Position numbers and translations under genes: made by a program
Origin: Hypsibius dujardini
Taxonomy: Eukaryota > Tardigrada > Eutardigrada > Parachela > Hypsibiidae
DNA: 21,421 nt
NCBI GenBank assembly: GCA_001579985.1
Contig: LRSR01011356.1
Span: 1-21,421 of the forward strand
Direction: 5' to 3'
The notes under the pieces: generated by a model
Database searches by the model: none
The model's input: the letters and a program-made list of their open reading frames with translations, nothing else
Told to the model about the DNA's origin: nothing
In this document: positions 7,929 through 17,360 of the stretch, one piece after another
Position numbering within the stretch: position 1 is the stretch's first letter
Layout of the letters: every line of letters begins with the position of its first letter

Positions 7929-9656
7929 GGCGGAAAGGCAGAAAGACCTGCAATAACTAACAGAAAGTCAACGAACCTGCTCCGCTACTATGCGGTCCGC
8001 TGAGGTGAAATTTAAGCTGGACGATGTGAGCACCACCGTCGGAGAATTCGGCAGACCTACCGAGAAAACCGTAATGAATAGAGAACGTACTTGGTCAAAC
8101 GCAAGGATCCAGACATTGTTCCTTACTGGACATGGCGCCGTCGTCCTCTAGAGCCGAGATCGCCGTATGCTTTCATCGGTTCTCCCAAAATCGATTTTAC
8201 CTGCTGGGCAATCTGACATTATTATTATTATCTGAGTAGATGTAGCATAACGACATCGAGATCATTTGCACGGCAAGATCATCCGTACCCTGATGTCCTT
8301 TTTGCACATCTTGAAGGCATCAGCGTAAACGCCGGAAGGACTTTTCGAGGAAAACAACTCGTGAAAGATCGCGTAGCCCATCACGCCTTCAAATAAACCG
8401 ATAGATAACACGGTAAATCGACGCAATACTACTGTATTTCCCCGGTAGATAGCGACAGTCGTACTGGAATGGAACGTGTGCACGGGCTCTGTGCACCGTA
8501 CACACAGCACAAGCGCCGCGTGGCCAATTAAACGTTCCACAGCTCGTACGCTGTCGCTATCTATCGCGGAAATACAGTACAGTAGAACGAGTATGAGATA
8601 CGGCATAACATGTGAAACAAAACTCTGTCGAACGGGTCAACTAGAAGGTCAGCGAACAAATCTTATTACCGGTCACCGCAACGCCGGCCAATACGATTCC
8701 AGTCCAGAAGACATCCTTCCCGGCTTGTTTTACTGCAAATAAACAAGACTAGAGCACGACCACAGAAGCTGTTCACACGAAATCGGGCAGAGAGACGAGA
8801 AACCAGTACGAGGGAGGGATCCTGAAATGGGCCACCCTGAAATCAGACCTTCTAAACAGGTTTCGGCTATCACCAAGATCTTAAACGACAGAGAATAATC
8901 GATAAACCCAGTGGAACTTGTATCAGATATAAAAAAAAGCTGTAATGTTTAAAAAACGGAACAACTGGACAGTTGGAAAAGCTCAATATAGAGGGCGCTG
9001 ACTACACAGTGACTCATCTGTTTCGGGTCAATCATTCAATCAACTACACTCCGAAATAGTCACCACAAAAACTCTGCTATACAACTTTTAATCTTCTACA
9101 ACGGCGACACATTCAACCGGAGAATACACAATCCACAAAGGGTTGGTTAGCAATAGTTAAAAAAATTCTCATGTGAATGAGACAATCAGCTGAGCTAAAT
9201 TCTTCAAGCAACTCTAAGACCTTTTCATTAATCGACCAATCAATCAATAACCGGCAATAGATAATCAGTGATCAAGCAATCAAGTAATCAAGCAATCAAG
9301 TTATCAAGCAATCAAGTAATCAAACAATCAAACAATCAAGCAATCAAGTAATCAAGCAATCAAGTAATCAAGCAATCAAGTGATCAAGTAATCAAGCAAA
9401 AGCAACCAATAATGAATGAACCTTTTTCGGCGACATGAAGTGAGGGTAAATCTGATGAGCCTGCGTTTCTGGCATTAACCGGCTTCACGGCAGAATTCTC
9501 TGAGGTTGCCGATGGCGGTTTTACCGACGACTTCTCATTTGTAACACTGTTCAATCTGGTCGCAGTGGAGAAAAAGGAAGAAGTCCATCCGGTGGTGCGG
9601 TTATTATTGAACCTCAGAGATAAAACTCTTCGTGTGCAACCAAAGCAGATCATCAT
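7501..9656 (-). CDS. TIMM21: Mitochondrial import inner membrane translocase subunit Tim21, 6 exons
   Basis: Tim21 is a single-pass inner-membrane subunit of the TIM23 translocase; its intermembrane-space domain contacts the TOM complex. Minus-strand exons in transcript order: 9656-9422, 8732-8670, 8386-8289, 8200-8127, 8056-7977, 7628-7501 (678 nt, 225 aa; human is 248). Phases agree at every junction. The N-terminus is a typical presequence: no acidic residue in the first 40, Arg-rich, starting MMICFGCTRRVLSLRF. Then come EKVKQAGKD, a membrane segment at about residues 86-107 (VFWTGIVLAGVAVTG and VMGYAIF), the hallmark HELFSSKSPSGVYADAF, VKSILGEPMKAYGD, SRGRRRHVQ and LKFHLSG. The last exon (VYVEKDVSAGTYRNLIFE) aligns with the final strands of the family, but the tail after DDRR is divergent and Ser-rich. 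Two of five donors are GTTC-type (9421, 7976), which is atypical. In-frame joining argues both are real. Confidence 0.9.
7718..7932 (-). repeat. (CTGT)n microsatellite with CCTGC interruptions in TIMM21 intron 5
   Basis: Reads GACA/GGCA on the plus strand and CTGT on the TIMM21 sense strand. The first part is interrupted (GGTCGGTAGGCAGGCAGACA, used twice); the last 60 bp is nearly perfect. It fills most of the 348-bp last intron. Confidence 0.9.
8430..8581. mobile_element. About 152-bp inverted-repeat element in TIMM21 intron 3' of the membrane exon
   Basis: The left arm ACTGTATTTCCCCGGTAGAT then AGCGACAG matches the reverse complement of the right end, ACTGTATTTCCGCGATAGAT then AGCGACAG. 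The similarity continues weakly inwards (GGAACGT in both arms). It sits in the intron between the 8670-8732 and 8289-8386 exons. Confidence 0.8.
9270..9398. repeat. Octamer minisatellite (AATCAAGC/AATCAAGT) in TIMM21 intron 1
   Basis: About sixteen head-to-tail copies of an 8-bp unit alternating between CAAGCAAT and CAAGTAAT. It ends about 23 bp inside the donor of TIMM21 exon 1. Confidence 0.9.
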
Positions 9657-10295
9657 TGCAGAGCGTGAGTACGTCACATTCAGCGAAAAACAAATCGAAC
9701 CGAATGTCCAAATAAATAACGGACAATTAAGCTCGTCTCGTAATTATTAATTGTGTTCGTGAAGACACGGAAACTTCGTGTGGTGAAATTAAAGAATCAA
9801 TCAGCTGATCAATCAGGTGGGAAGAAGACTTTGGAACGCGCAGCTTGGCATAACGAAATGAATGTTTAAAGTAAAGAACATTGAGAGCTTTTAATGGAAC
9901 TCCAAATGTCCATTGAGGAACAAGAACAAACTTCGTTCTCACTTGTCAGTTCTCTTTGAATGTGGTGAATTGACTTAATCAGCCAATCAATCACCGAATG
10001 TGACTACCGTTTTTGGTTACTTAAGGGTTATTGGGCTTTTTCTTTCCATCGATTAGTTGATTAATGCCGCTTGTTAAAAGGGTTTTGTTCGTGTTGCTTA
10101 GGGGTTTTGTTCCTGTTGCCTAAGTTTCTGTTCTTGTCGTTTACGGGTTGTGGTGTTGCTTGAGCTTAACGGTTCTGGAGCTGTTTCTCTGCATCGATTG
10201 ATTGATTGTTGAGCGTTTTATTATTATCGTTTTATTATTTTGTGTGCCATCGCTGCACGTATGCCTTTTGACGACTTAGCGGCTTAATTTTGCAC
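9657..10295. promoter_or_regulatory. Bidirectional TIMM21/DHX34 intergenic promoter region
   Basis: 639 bp separate the start codons of the divergent TIMM21 (-) and DHX34 (+) genes, so both promoters must fit here unless non-coding first exons lie elsewhere. It holds a CCAAT pentamer at 9983-9987 (within an AATC-rich context, so weak evidence) and a degenerate repeat of about 28 bp at roughly 10078-10160 based on GGGTTTTGTTCGTGTTGCTT. No TATA box is obvious. Confidence 0.55.
10261..10287 (+). promoter_or_regulatory. Short upstream ORF in the DHX34 leader
   Basis: An ATG with eight sense codons (MPFDDLAA) and TAA, ending 8 nt before the DHX34 start codon and out of frame with it. If transcribed it could lower DHX34 translation. 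Whether the mRNA starts upstream of it is unknown. Confidence 0.4.
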
Positions 10296-12214
10296 ATGGA
10301 GCGCAGTAGTAGAACTGACCGAGAGCGGCAATCACCCCGACATGATTCGCGCCGGAGCCATCGCCGACATTCCGCTGATCGTCATCATGCGAAACGGCGT
10401 AAACACGACGCGGAAGAGAACAACCACCGAACGCATCACTCCAGCAGACGCGATCCCACGGCGCAGCGAAGGGAATACTGGGACGGTGTGCTCTCACCGG
10501 ACGACGACATCGTATTCGATTTAACTGCGGATTGGGAGCCTTATCGCAGCACGACAGCGAAGATGCTATTTGGGAGGGGAGGATTTCTCACCGGAGACCG
10601 AGCGACGCAGGACGATTTTTGGACGTTTTTCAGCAGACTACGGGCAAACTTTGTCCGACAACTTGATCGGGAAGGTGAGTTATTTTATCATTTTTTATAA
10701 TATTCGCAACATCTTGTGTGCAGGTGAGGATTCGGGGCTATATCATTGGAATCCACTGACAATGCTTAATCAATCAACTAATCGATCAATGAATTACACA
10801 TAGCAGTTCTCTCGTTGATTGGTTGCTCAATCAATCAATCAATCAATCAATCAATTGAACATAGCAGTTCTCTCGTTGATTGGTTGCTCCATCAATCAAC
10901 CAGTCAGTTGCACATAACAGTTCTCTCGTTGATTGGTTGCTCAATCAATCAACCAATCAGTTGCACAAAGCAGTTCTCTCGTTGATTGGTTGTTGAAGCA
11001 TTAATGCACTAAATGTAACTATATATTTTATTTTATATAAAGATATTTTATTTTATTTATACCAAAAATATTTAGTTAATCTCTGCTGTTCAAACAACTT
11101 TGGCCAAACTCTCAGTTGTTTTGAAGAAGTCAGTGTGGTGGATCCTCCCCGTCCATTGTCCAGTTCCCTGAATTACTAAATGACAGCCTATTCGCCACCT
11201 TTACGTGTTCATTCCTCCTAGGTAGGGCGGCCGAGGAGAGTTATACTGTGAAAACGCCGCTGAAAAAACTCCATATCGAGCTGAAGAACTTCAACATCGT
11301 CCACCGGCATCGTCTGGTCCGTGGCGATGATGGTGAGTTACTGTACTGCCGCGTTAGCTTCGCGCAACAAACACAGCATTTTCAGTATATGCTGCCCGGG
11401 CAATAACACACGGAGTGGGGGGGAAATCGCCCGGGGCGGTGCTACAGGTGCGCGAAGCTAACGCGGCATTATAGCACTGTACTGCCGCGGTCATCTGGTG
11501 CTGCGTTTTAGATCCACCGTATATTATGACTACAGTAGAGCACAGTGTGTGTAGTCATAATATACGGGTGGGTCTTAAAAAGCAGCACCAATTGGTCGCG
11601 ACAGTACAGCGCATCGGCGATTTTGTCTGCGGTTTTGTCCGTGATCCTAGTATAGTTTCTAGATTCTGCCTGCCGAAAGCAATTTCCGTGTGAATTGCTT
11701 TTATTGCAGAGTGCGAGGAGATCCCGGATAGTTTGCTCAAGATGTTTCACTACGGCGTGATGTGCTATCTGGACTTTCTGGAGAAGCAAGATTTCGCCAA
11801 ACTGAAGAAGCTCCGGAAGAGCCAAGCTAATCTGCCGATCGCTAATTACCACCAACGGATCGTCGAGCTGGTCAGGGTTAATCCCATTGTGATTGTCAGC
11901 GGAGATACAGGTTGTGGTAAGAGCACACAGGTAAGACTAAGAATCTGGCAGAATATCAGTTGACGTTCTTCTGGAAGAATCCGGCAATTCCTGCTTCGAC
12001 GGTTGTTGCTTTCGTACTCGTAGGTGCCGCAATACCTTTTGAAGGCTGGTTATGACAAGGTATGTGTATGTCAGTCTGTCTGCCTGTCTTACTGTTTGCT
12101 TATCCGTCTGTCTGTCTATATGTCAGTCTGTCTGCCTGTCTGCCTGTCTGTCTGTCTATCTGTCTGTCTGTCTGTCTGTCTGTCTGCTGTTGCTTATCCG
12201 TCTGTCTGTCTATA

Positions 12215-12247
<33 letters not shown>

Positions 12248-13808
12248 GCTTGTCTGTCTGTCAGTACATGTCTATCTGCCTGTCTTGATGTTTTCTCTCT
12301 GTCTGTCAATGTCTTACCGACTAAAGATCTGTCTGTCTGTTTGTTTCTTGCTAGTCTGTTGTCTCTCCTTCTCATTTTAGAAGATCGGTTCTTTACTCAA
12401 ATTTCTTGCGGATCTTTTAAGATCTGCTGCACGCAACCTCGCCGCATTGCTTGCATCTCCCTCTCCAAACGAGTGGCCTATGAAACCCTGAACGAATACG
12501 GATCGCAAGTCGCCTATCAAATTCGTTTTGAGAAAACGAAAACCGCGCGTACCAGAATAGTATTCATGACAGAAGGTAAGCGAGGCCTCTTTTTCGTCGA
12601 ATGCTCTGGATGGAGAGTACGTTGAAGAATTGTGTGATAGGTTTGCTGCTGCGTCAGATGGGCTCCGATGCAACCCTTTCTCAATACAGTGTCCTTGTGC
12701 TGGATGAGGTGCACGAGCGTCATCTTCACTCCGATTTCCTTCTCGGTGTTGTGCGAGGCCTCGTCGAGCAACGTCCAGACTTGCGAATAATTCTCATGTC
12801 CGCTACGATAAACATTGAATTGTTCGCCAAATACTTTAATCAAGCCCCGGTGTTGCAGGTAAATTTTGCGATTGGTTACATAGTTTGCTGTGACTGAACA
12901 ATTATTATCGTATCACTTTAAATCGTTTGAGATACAACCGTAATTAATTTTTTTTAAATTTCTTTTAAATTTTTTTTTAAATTTTTTTAAATTTTTTTTA
13001 AATTAAATTTGTAATTATTATAATGGCACATGGTGTTTGTTTAGGTTCCTGGACGGCTGTTTCCAATCCAAATTCATTATTCCCCCATATCGGCAGAGTC
13101 CCGGTCGTCTGCAACAGCCCGGTTCAACCCGATGCCTTACGTGCGGATTCTGGAGATGATTGACAACAAGGTGAACGTCGTCAGTCGACGTGGCATTTTG
13201 GCTAGGCAATGCAGCAACTGACGCGGTCCATTTTTCAGTATCCAGTCAAAGAGCGCGGAGATGTGCTGGTGTTTCTAAGCGGCATCAACGAGATCAACAC
13301 TTTGGCAGAAGCTGCCGGGGTCTACGCGGAGAAAACGAGGAAGTGGATTATCCTTTCGCTGCACAGTTCGTTATCGCTTGCAGAACAAGACAAAGTATGC
13401 TGTTTTTAATTCCAGTCACTCTTGTTTAGTAAATCTCTGGCGTGAACACTAACGGTTGAAGCCTTAATTTCATTTATAGGTATTTGACATTGCACCAGAA
13501 GGTGTTCGCAAGTGTATTGTGTCCACCAACATCGCCGAAACGAGTGTCACCATTGACGGCATTAGATTCGTCATCGATTCGGGGCGTGTCAAGGAAATGA
13601 GTTTCGACGCGAAGTACCATATGCAACGTCTTCAAGAATTTTGGATAAGTCAGGCCAGTGCGGAGCAACGTCGTGGACGGGCTGGTCGAACGGGTCCCGG
13701 AGTTTGTTACCGGTAAATAAGCTTTTACAGTACTGTAATTGTACTTTAGCTTTTGTCCGCCAGTCTGTCTGTCTGCCTGTCTTTCCGTCTGTCTGTCCGT
13801 CTGTCCGC

Positions 13809-13850
<42 letters not shown>

Positions 13851-16338
13851 GTTTGTCTGTCTGCCTGTCTGCCTGTCTGTCTGTCTGTCTGTCGGACTGC
13901 CTTTCTTGGTGAATGTCTGTCTGTCTTATTTATCATGTCTGTTTATCTGTTTGTCATGTCTGTCTGTCTGCCTATCTGTCTGTCTGTTTGTCTGTTTATC
14001 TATTTTTCTGTCTGATTGGCTGGAAGCCCTTGTTGTTATTGGCCGATCAATTTTTTGTATACTTTTGTCTGTCTGCTTCTACAGTATCATCTTTGTTCGG
14101 TGGAACTCAGTATCATTATTCAAAATTGTGCGGTATTTCCATTCCAGAATGTATCAGCAGAGCGACTACGACGCATTCGCTTTCTATTCGACACCCGAAA
14201 TCCAACGTGTTCCACTAGACAGTCTTATTCTTCAAATGGTCTCCATGGGTTTGACCGAAGTCCGTCAGTTTCCGTTCATCGAACCGCCCAGCACCATCAC
14301 CATCGAGCAGTGCATAGCCAGTCTGAAAAATCACGGTGCACTCACCTCCACCGAAGAGCTCACCCGTGTCGGCCGGACTTTGGCCAACCTTCCGCTGGAC
14401 GTACAAGTCGGAAAAATTCTGATCTCAGGAACGCTGATCTTCTCCTTATTAGAGCCGATTCTCTTCATAACCGCCGCTTTATCCATCCAGTCGCCCTTCA
14501 CCAACCGCGCCTTCCGGGATCTAGACTCGAAGGCCCTGCTGGAGAAGAATTTCTCCAGCCATGGCGACTCGTTGACGCTGCTGCAGGTCTTTCACGCCTG
14601 GTTGGAGGAGAAGGTCAAGTGCGGAGACCGCAGCGATGGGAGTCGCCGGTGGTGCCGGAAGCGGGGAGTGGAGGAGCAGCGGATGTACGAGATCACGAAG
14701 CTGTGCGCGCAGTTCCGAGAGATCTTGCAGGAGCACGGACTGCTCAACTCGAAGAAGCTGATTGAGGAGATTCTGGCGGATCGCGCCCAGCGGAAGGGGG
14801 AGATGAAGCAACTGCGCTTTCTGAAGAGGACCGCTCAGAGGAGCAAAAAGGGTCGGAAGGTTTTGAGTTTGGATAACGACACCGTTGCAAGCGATGAGGA
14901 GAAGGATTCCGGAGAGGTCGATCTTCAGGACGTGGAATTTCAGTTGCAGAACGATCGTTCCAAGTACGTTCGATTGCGTCGCGGTCTGATGCATTGAAAT
15001 ATCGATTCGTTTTTCAGTATCGAAGACATGCTCGAAGCCAGCGGGAACTTATCGGACCAAGAAATCCGGATCATGAAACTGATTCTCACATCCGGGTTCT
15101 ATCCCAATTTGGCCCTGGCTGATGACTGCAATTCCTTCAAGTGCGACCAGGATCAGATCTTCCATACCCGTTCCAAACCATACGTGGTGCTCCATCCGAC
15201 GAGTGTTTTCGCTTTCCAACCGGAGTGGCTAGCCGTGCCGGAGAGTGACATTGTTCAAACCGGAAGTGCCGCCCGGAAAGGCAGTTACAGGTCAGCCGAA
15301 TGTCTGCACGCCATTTCCCAGATTGAAAAGTCGTCAACTTTTGACATTGTTTTTCCACAGTGATCGGCATCAACTTCTCGTTTACGCGTCTTTACTCGAG
15401 ACGAACAAGCCGTATTTGATGAACTGCATGAGAGTACCAGCGCTGCATTCCCTGTTGCTCTTCGCCTTCTCCATCGACACTAATCTCGATGCTACCAGGT
15501 GAGAATCTTCAGCTGCATTTAAAGAAATGTGTTTTCGCGTCTGATACTTCGCCTTTGCAGGTTGGTATTTGATGGATGGATCGATATCTACATAACGAAT
15601 GCCCCGGACGCATTGGCCATTCTGGAATCCGCCATCTGGATCAGATCACTCTGGAAGAAGCTACTTGACCTGAGGCTTCTCGGTCAGTTTCTCCCATCAC
15701 AAAAACTACACTTTGGCACGTTCATGTATTCTTAACTCATTGTTTAGAAGCACAGACTAAGTCCGTGGAAGTCGGCAAGAAATCCCAAGGCATCACAAAG
15801 TCTCTCGAAAACGACCTCATCGCCAAGCTCAGTGATTACGTGTCGACCCCGGTGACCTATGCCGTCAAGAGACTTCTGGCGGCGGACATGAGGATCTTGT
15901 ACACTGGTGCTGCGGGTGCAATCGGTACTCTACAGAAAAAGTGTTCATTCCGACCCAATTTCCGGGACGTCATTTTAATGTTGCACTCCGCTGTAGGCTT
16001 GAATTCCGGGTCGTCCTACGAGCTGAAAGAAAATACCGTCAAGGGCGGGTACGATCTTCTCGACTTCTTAACGTATAATTGGTAGGTTGTCTGCTTGTCT
16101 CCCCTTTTAATCCGGAATAACCCGTGCATTTTACTCTACTATTTCCGTTTATAGCTTGGTGGATTCTATGGTCGTGCCGGATGACGCCAAATGGGTATGC
16201 TGCAACTGCGAAGAGTCGTTCAGCGCGACCGTCTTGGATCGCCTGACGCATTTTATCTCTTGCACGGGCAACATCAAGACCTACGGTACGTAGTCGAAAG
16301 CAATTGCAATGCCGTGAAACATGCTTCATTTGCCCACC

Positions 16339-16379
<41 letters not shown>

Positions 16380-16731
16380 GCCTCTCTGCCTGCCTCTCTG
16401 CCTGCCTGTCTGTCTGTCTGTTTTTTTGTTTGTCTGTCTGTCTATCTGTCTGTTTGCTGCCTGTCTCTCTGTCTGCTGCATGTCTGTCTGCGTGTCTGTC
16501 TGTCTGTTTACTGCATTTGGGAAAGCTGGAAAGATTACTTTACTTAAAATACTGTTGCATTGAACGTTTTACATAGAACACTTCGGTAACACGGGGGAGG
16601 AAGAGAAACCGAAAAACGCCCTGGACACGGAGTATTACTGTGAAACCTGCCAGAAAAAGCTTGCCCTCACTCCCGTGGAGATTCTACGGCACAGAAGAAC
16701 ACACGTGTCAGGAACGTCAGAAACGGTGTAG
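10296..16731 (+). CDS. DHX34: DHX34, DEAH-box RNA helicase of nonsense-mediated decay, 16 exons
   Basis: DHX34 is an RNA helicase that acts with UPF1 and SMG1 in nonsense-mediated decay. My exons: 10296-10674, 11222-11332, 11710-11930, 12024-12059, 12422-12575, 12641-12858, 13045-13170, 13239-13394, 13480-13712, 14148-14963, 15018-15290, 15361-15498, 15561-15682, 15748-16081, 16155-16285, 16577-16731 (3603 nt, 1200 aa; human about 1143). All introns are GT-AG with consistent phases. An in-frame TGA precedes the first ATG. The N-terminus is Arg/His-rich, then [12 protein letters not shown]. Helicase motifs: GDTGCGKST at 228-236, [15 protein letters not shown], the DEVH box at 322-325, SAT at 354-356, [22 protein letters not shown] at 530-537. 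The winged-helix/OB region follows ([16 protein letters not shown]-like [22 protein letters not shown]). Two C-terminal zinc fingers close it: C1121/C1124-H1138-C1142 and C1171/C1174-H1188-H1192. Exon 2 is the least conserved part of the model. Confidence 0.95.
10799..10992 (+). repeat. 52-60 bp tandem repeat in DHX34 intron 1
   Basis: Four units of CATAGCAGTTCTCTCGTTGA then TTGGTTGCTCAATCAATCAA. The first has extra ATCA units, units 2 and 3 are 52 bp, and the last is partial. The shared block TCTCTCGTTGATTGGTTG is unchanged in all four. Confidence 0.9.
11341..11477. mobile_element. Inverted-repeat element in DHX34 intron 2, left member
   Basis: GTACTGCCGCGTTAGCTTCG (then CGCA) at the left is mirrored by CGCGAAGCTAACGCGGCATT on the right. 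A smaller GCCCGGG/CCCGGGGC pairing lies inside. It abuts the next palindrome and starts with the same CTGTACTGCCGCG string. Confidence 0.75.
11477..11609. mobile_element. Inverted-repeat element in DHX34 intron 2, right member
   Basis: Arms of about 58 bp: CTGTACTGCCGCGGTCATCT, GGTGCTGCGTTTTAGATCCA, CCGTATATTATGACTAC, then a 17-bp loop, then the inverted copy ending CGCGACAGTACAG. The innermost 15 bp pair perfectly. Confidence 0.85.
12066..12330 (+). repeat. (CTGT)n microsatellite in DHX34 intron 4
   Basis: Interrupted CTGT array filling most of the 362-bp intron between the 36-bp exon 4 and exon 5. CTGT is on the sense strand. The long open frames across it, reading repeats of Cys-Leu-Ser-Val, are artefacts of the 4-bp period. 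Confidence 0.9.
12945..13015. repeat. A/T homopolymer-rich tract in DHX34 intron 6
   Basis: Repeated TTTAAATTTTTT blocks, upstream of the acceptor of exon 7. It looks like simple-sequence expansion. Confidence 0.8.
13762..14011 (+). repeat. (CTGT)n microsatellite in DHX34 intron 9
   Basis: Interrupted CTGT/CCGT array with CTGT on the sense strand, filling the middle of the 435-bp intron 13713-14147. Confidence 0.9.
16337..16508 (+). repeat. (CTGT)n microsatellite in DHX34 intron 15
   Basis: A near-perfect run of CTGT at 16339-16380, then CCTCTCTG/CTGC variants, on the sense strand of the intron before the last exon. Confidence 0.9.
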
Positions 16732-17106
16732 CATCAAAGTAGAAATCTTAGCTTTTTTATTGTACATAGCAGTAATGAACGGTGGGCTGTGATAAATGGA
16801 TAACCTACTAACACGCTGACTGGGCAGTAAAAAAACTGGCCCGACAGCTTTTCCATTAACGGTATACGATCTCTCGCACCTTTACATGTGCCGCTTCGTT
16901 GCACAGCCATCACTTTCTTTGTGAGAGATCTAACTTTATGTGACGCCTTCCTCTCAGGCCCCATGTCAAGACTTGAATAGAACGCTTAGTAAAGGTGTCC
17001 GGATCTATTACGCATGGACAAGTGTCTGTACTGAGGCCAGTACTAGCAGGTCTATGACAAAACGGCTGTCAATGATTGTCTCTCTCTCTCTCATCATCGC
17101 CTCGAG
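16732..17106. other. Region downstream of DHX34, no gene recognised
   Basis: Includes the DHX34 3' UTR. I saw no canonical AATAAA close to the stop codon; one AATAAA occurs at 17682. A TC-dinucleotide run at 17080-17092 precedes the candidate PDZ exon and could be its polypyrimidine tract. Confidence 0.45.
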
Positions 17107-17245
17107 ATCGGAACAAAAAAGACGGACGATGGCATTGTCGAAATTGTGAAACTCACACATGGGGGATTAGCCAAAAGTGATGTGTTAATTGTTAACAGGC
17201 GAAAATTGATTTGCATCAATCGCATCAATCTACCGGAAGTGACCG
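17107..17245 (+). CDS. Probable PDZ-domain exon of an unidentified gene
   Basis: An open exon-like segment bounded by a pyrimidine-rich stretch with CTCGAG at 17106 and a G|GTTAGT donor at 17246. It encodes 46 residues, including DDGIVEIVKLTHGGLAKSD then VLIVNRRKLICINRINLPEV. This fits the core of a PDZ domain: strand B, the GGLA turn, a VNDxLxxIN-like strand pair and the start of helix B. PDZ proteins bind C-terminal peptides of membrane and junction proteins. No carboxylate-binding GLGF-type loop is present here, so that part would be in an upstream exon. I could not find partner exons on either side with matching phase. It may be a lone exon of a gene whose other exons are outside the window or too diverged to see, or a relic. 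Confidence 0.4.
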
Positions 17246-17360
17246 GTTAGTGTGACGTCATACCGTGACCAACCAATCCTATTCGGCTGGATACATTGTA
17301 ACGGTTTAAGATTGGATCTGAAGTTCTGTGAGTTATCATCTACGTGCACTCCCTATCATA

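Noticed and set aside
7628-7977. A missing TIMM21 exon inside the CTGT intron
   Set aside because: I first thought a strand was missing, but joining 7977 to 7628 gives GAVYVEKDVSAGTYRNLIFE, which aligns without a large gap.
7990-8151. Plus-strand 53-codon frame (EVKFKLDDVSTTVGEF)
   Set aside because: It is a shadow of TIMM21 exons 4 and 5 on the minus strand.
8262-8606. Minus-strand 114-codon frame as a single protein
   Set aside because: Only 8386-8289 is TIMM21 exon. The upstream part is the inverted-repeat element and the rest passes a donor.
9270-9398. CRISPR-like regular array
   Set aside because: The 8-bp period has no spacers, and the context is an animal intron. It is a minisatellite.
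9565-9750. Plus-strand 61-codon frame
   Set aside because: Complement of the TIMM21 presequence exon; no independent evidence.
12052-12625. Long open frames reading repeats of Cys-Leu-Ser-Val over the CTGT arrays (also at 7654, 13641, 13753, 16191)
   Set aside because: They follow from the 4-bp period, which stays open in several frames. They lie in introns of DHX34 and TIMM21 and have no other coding support.
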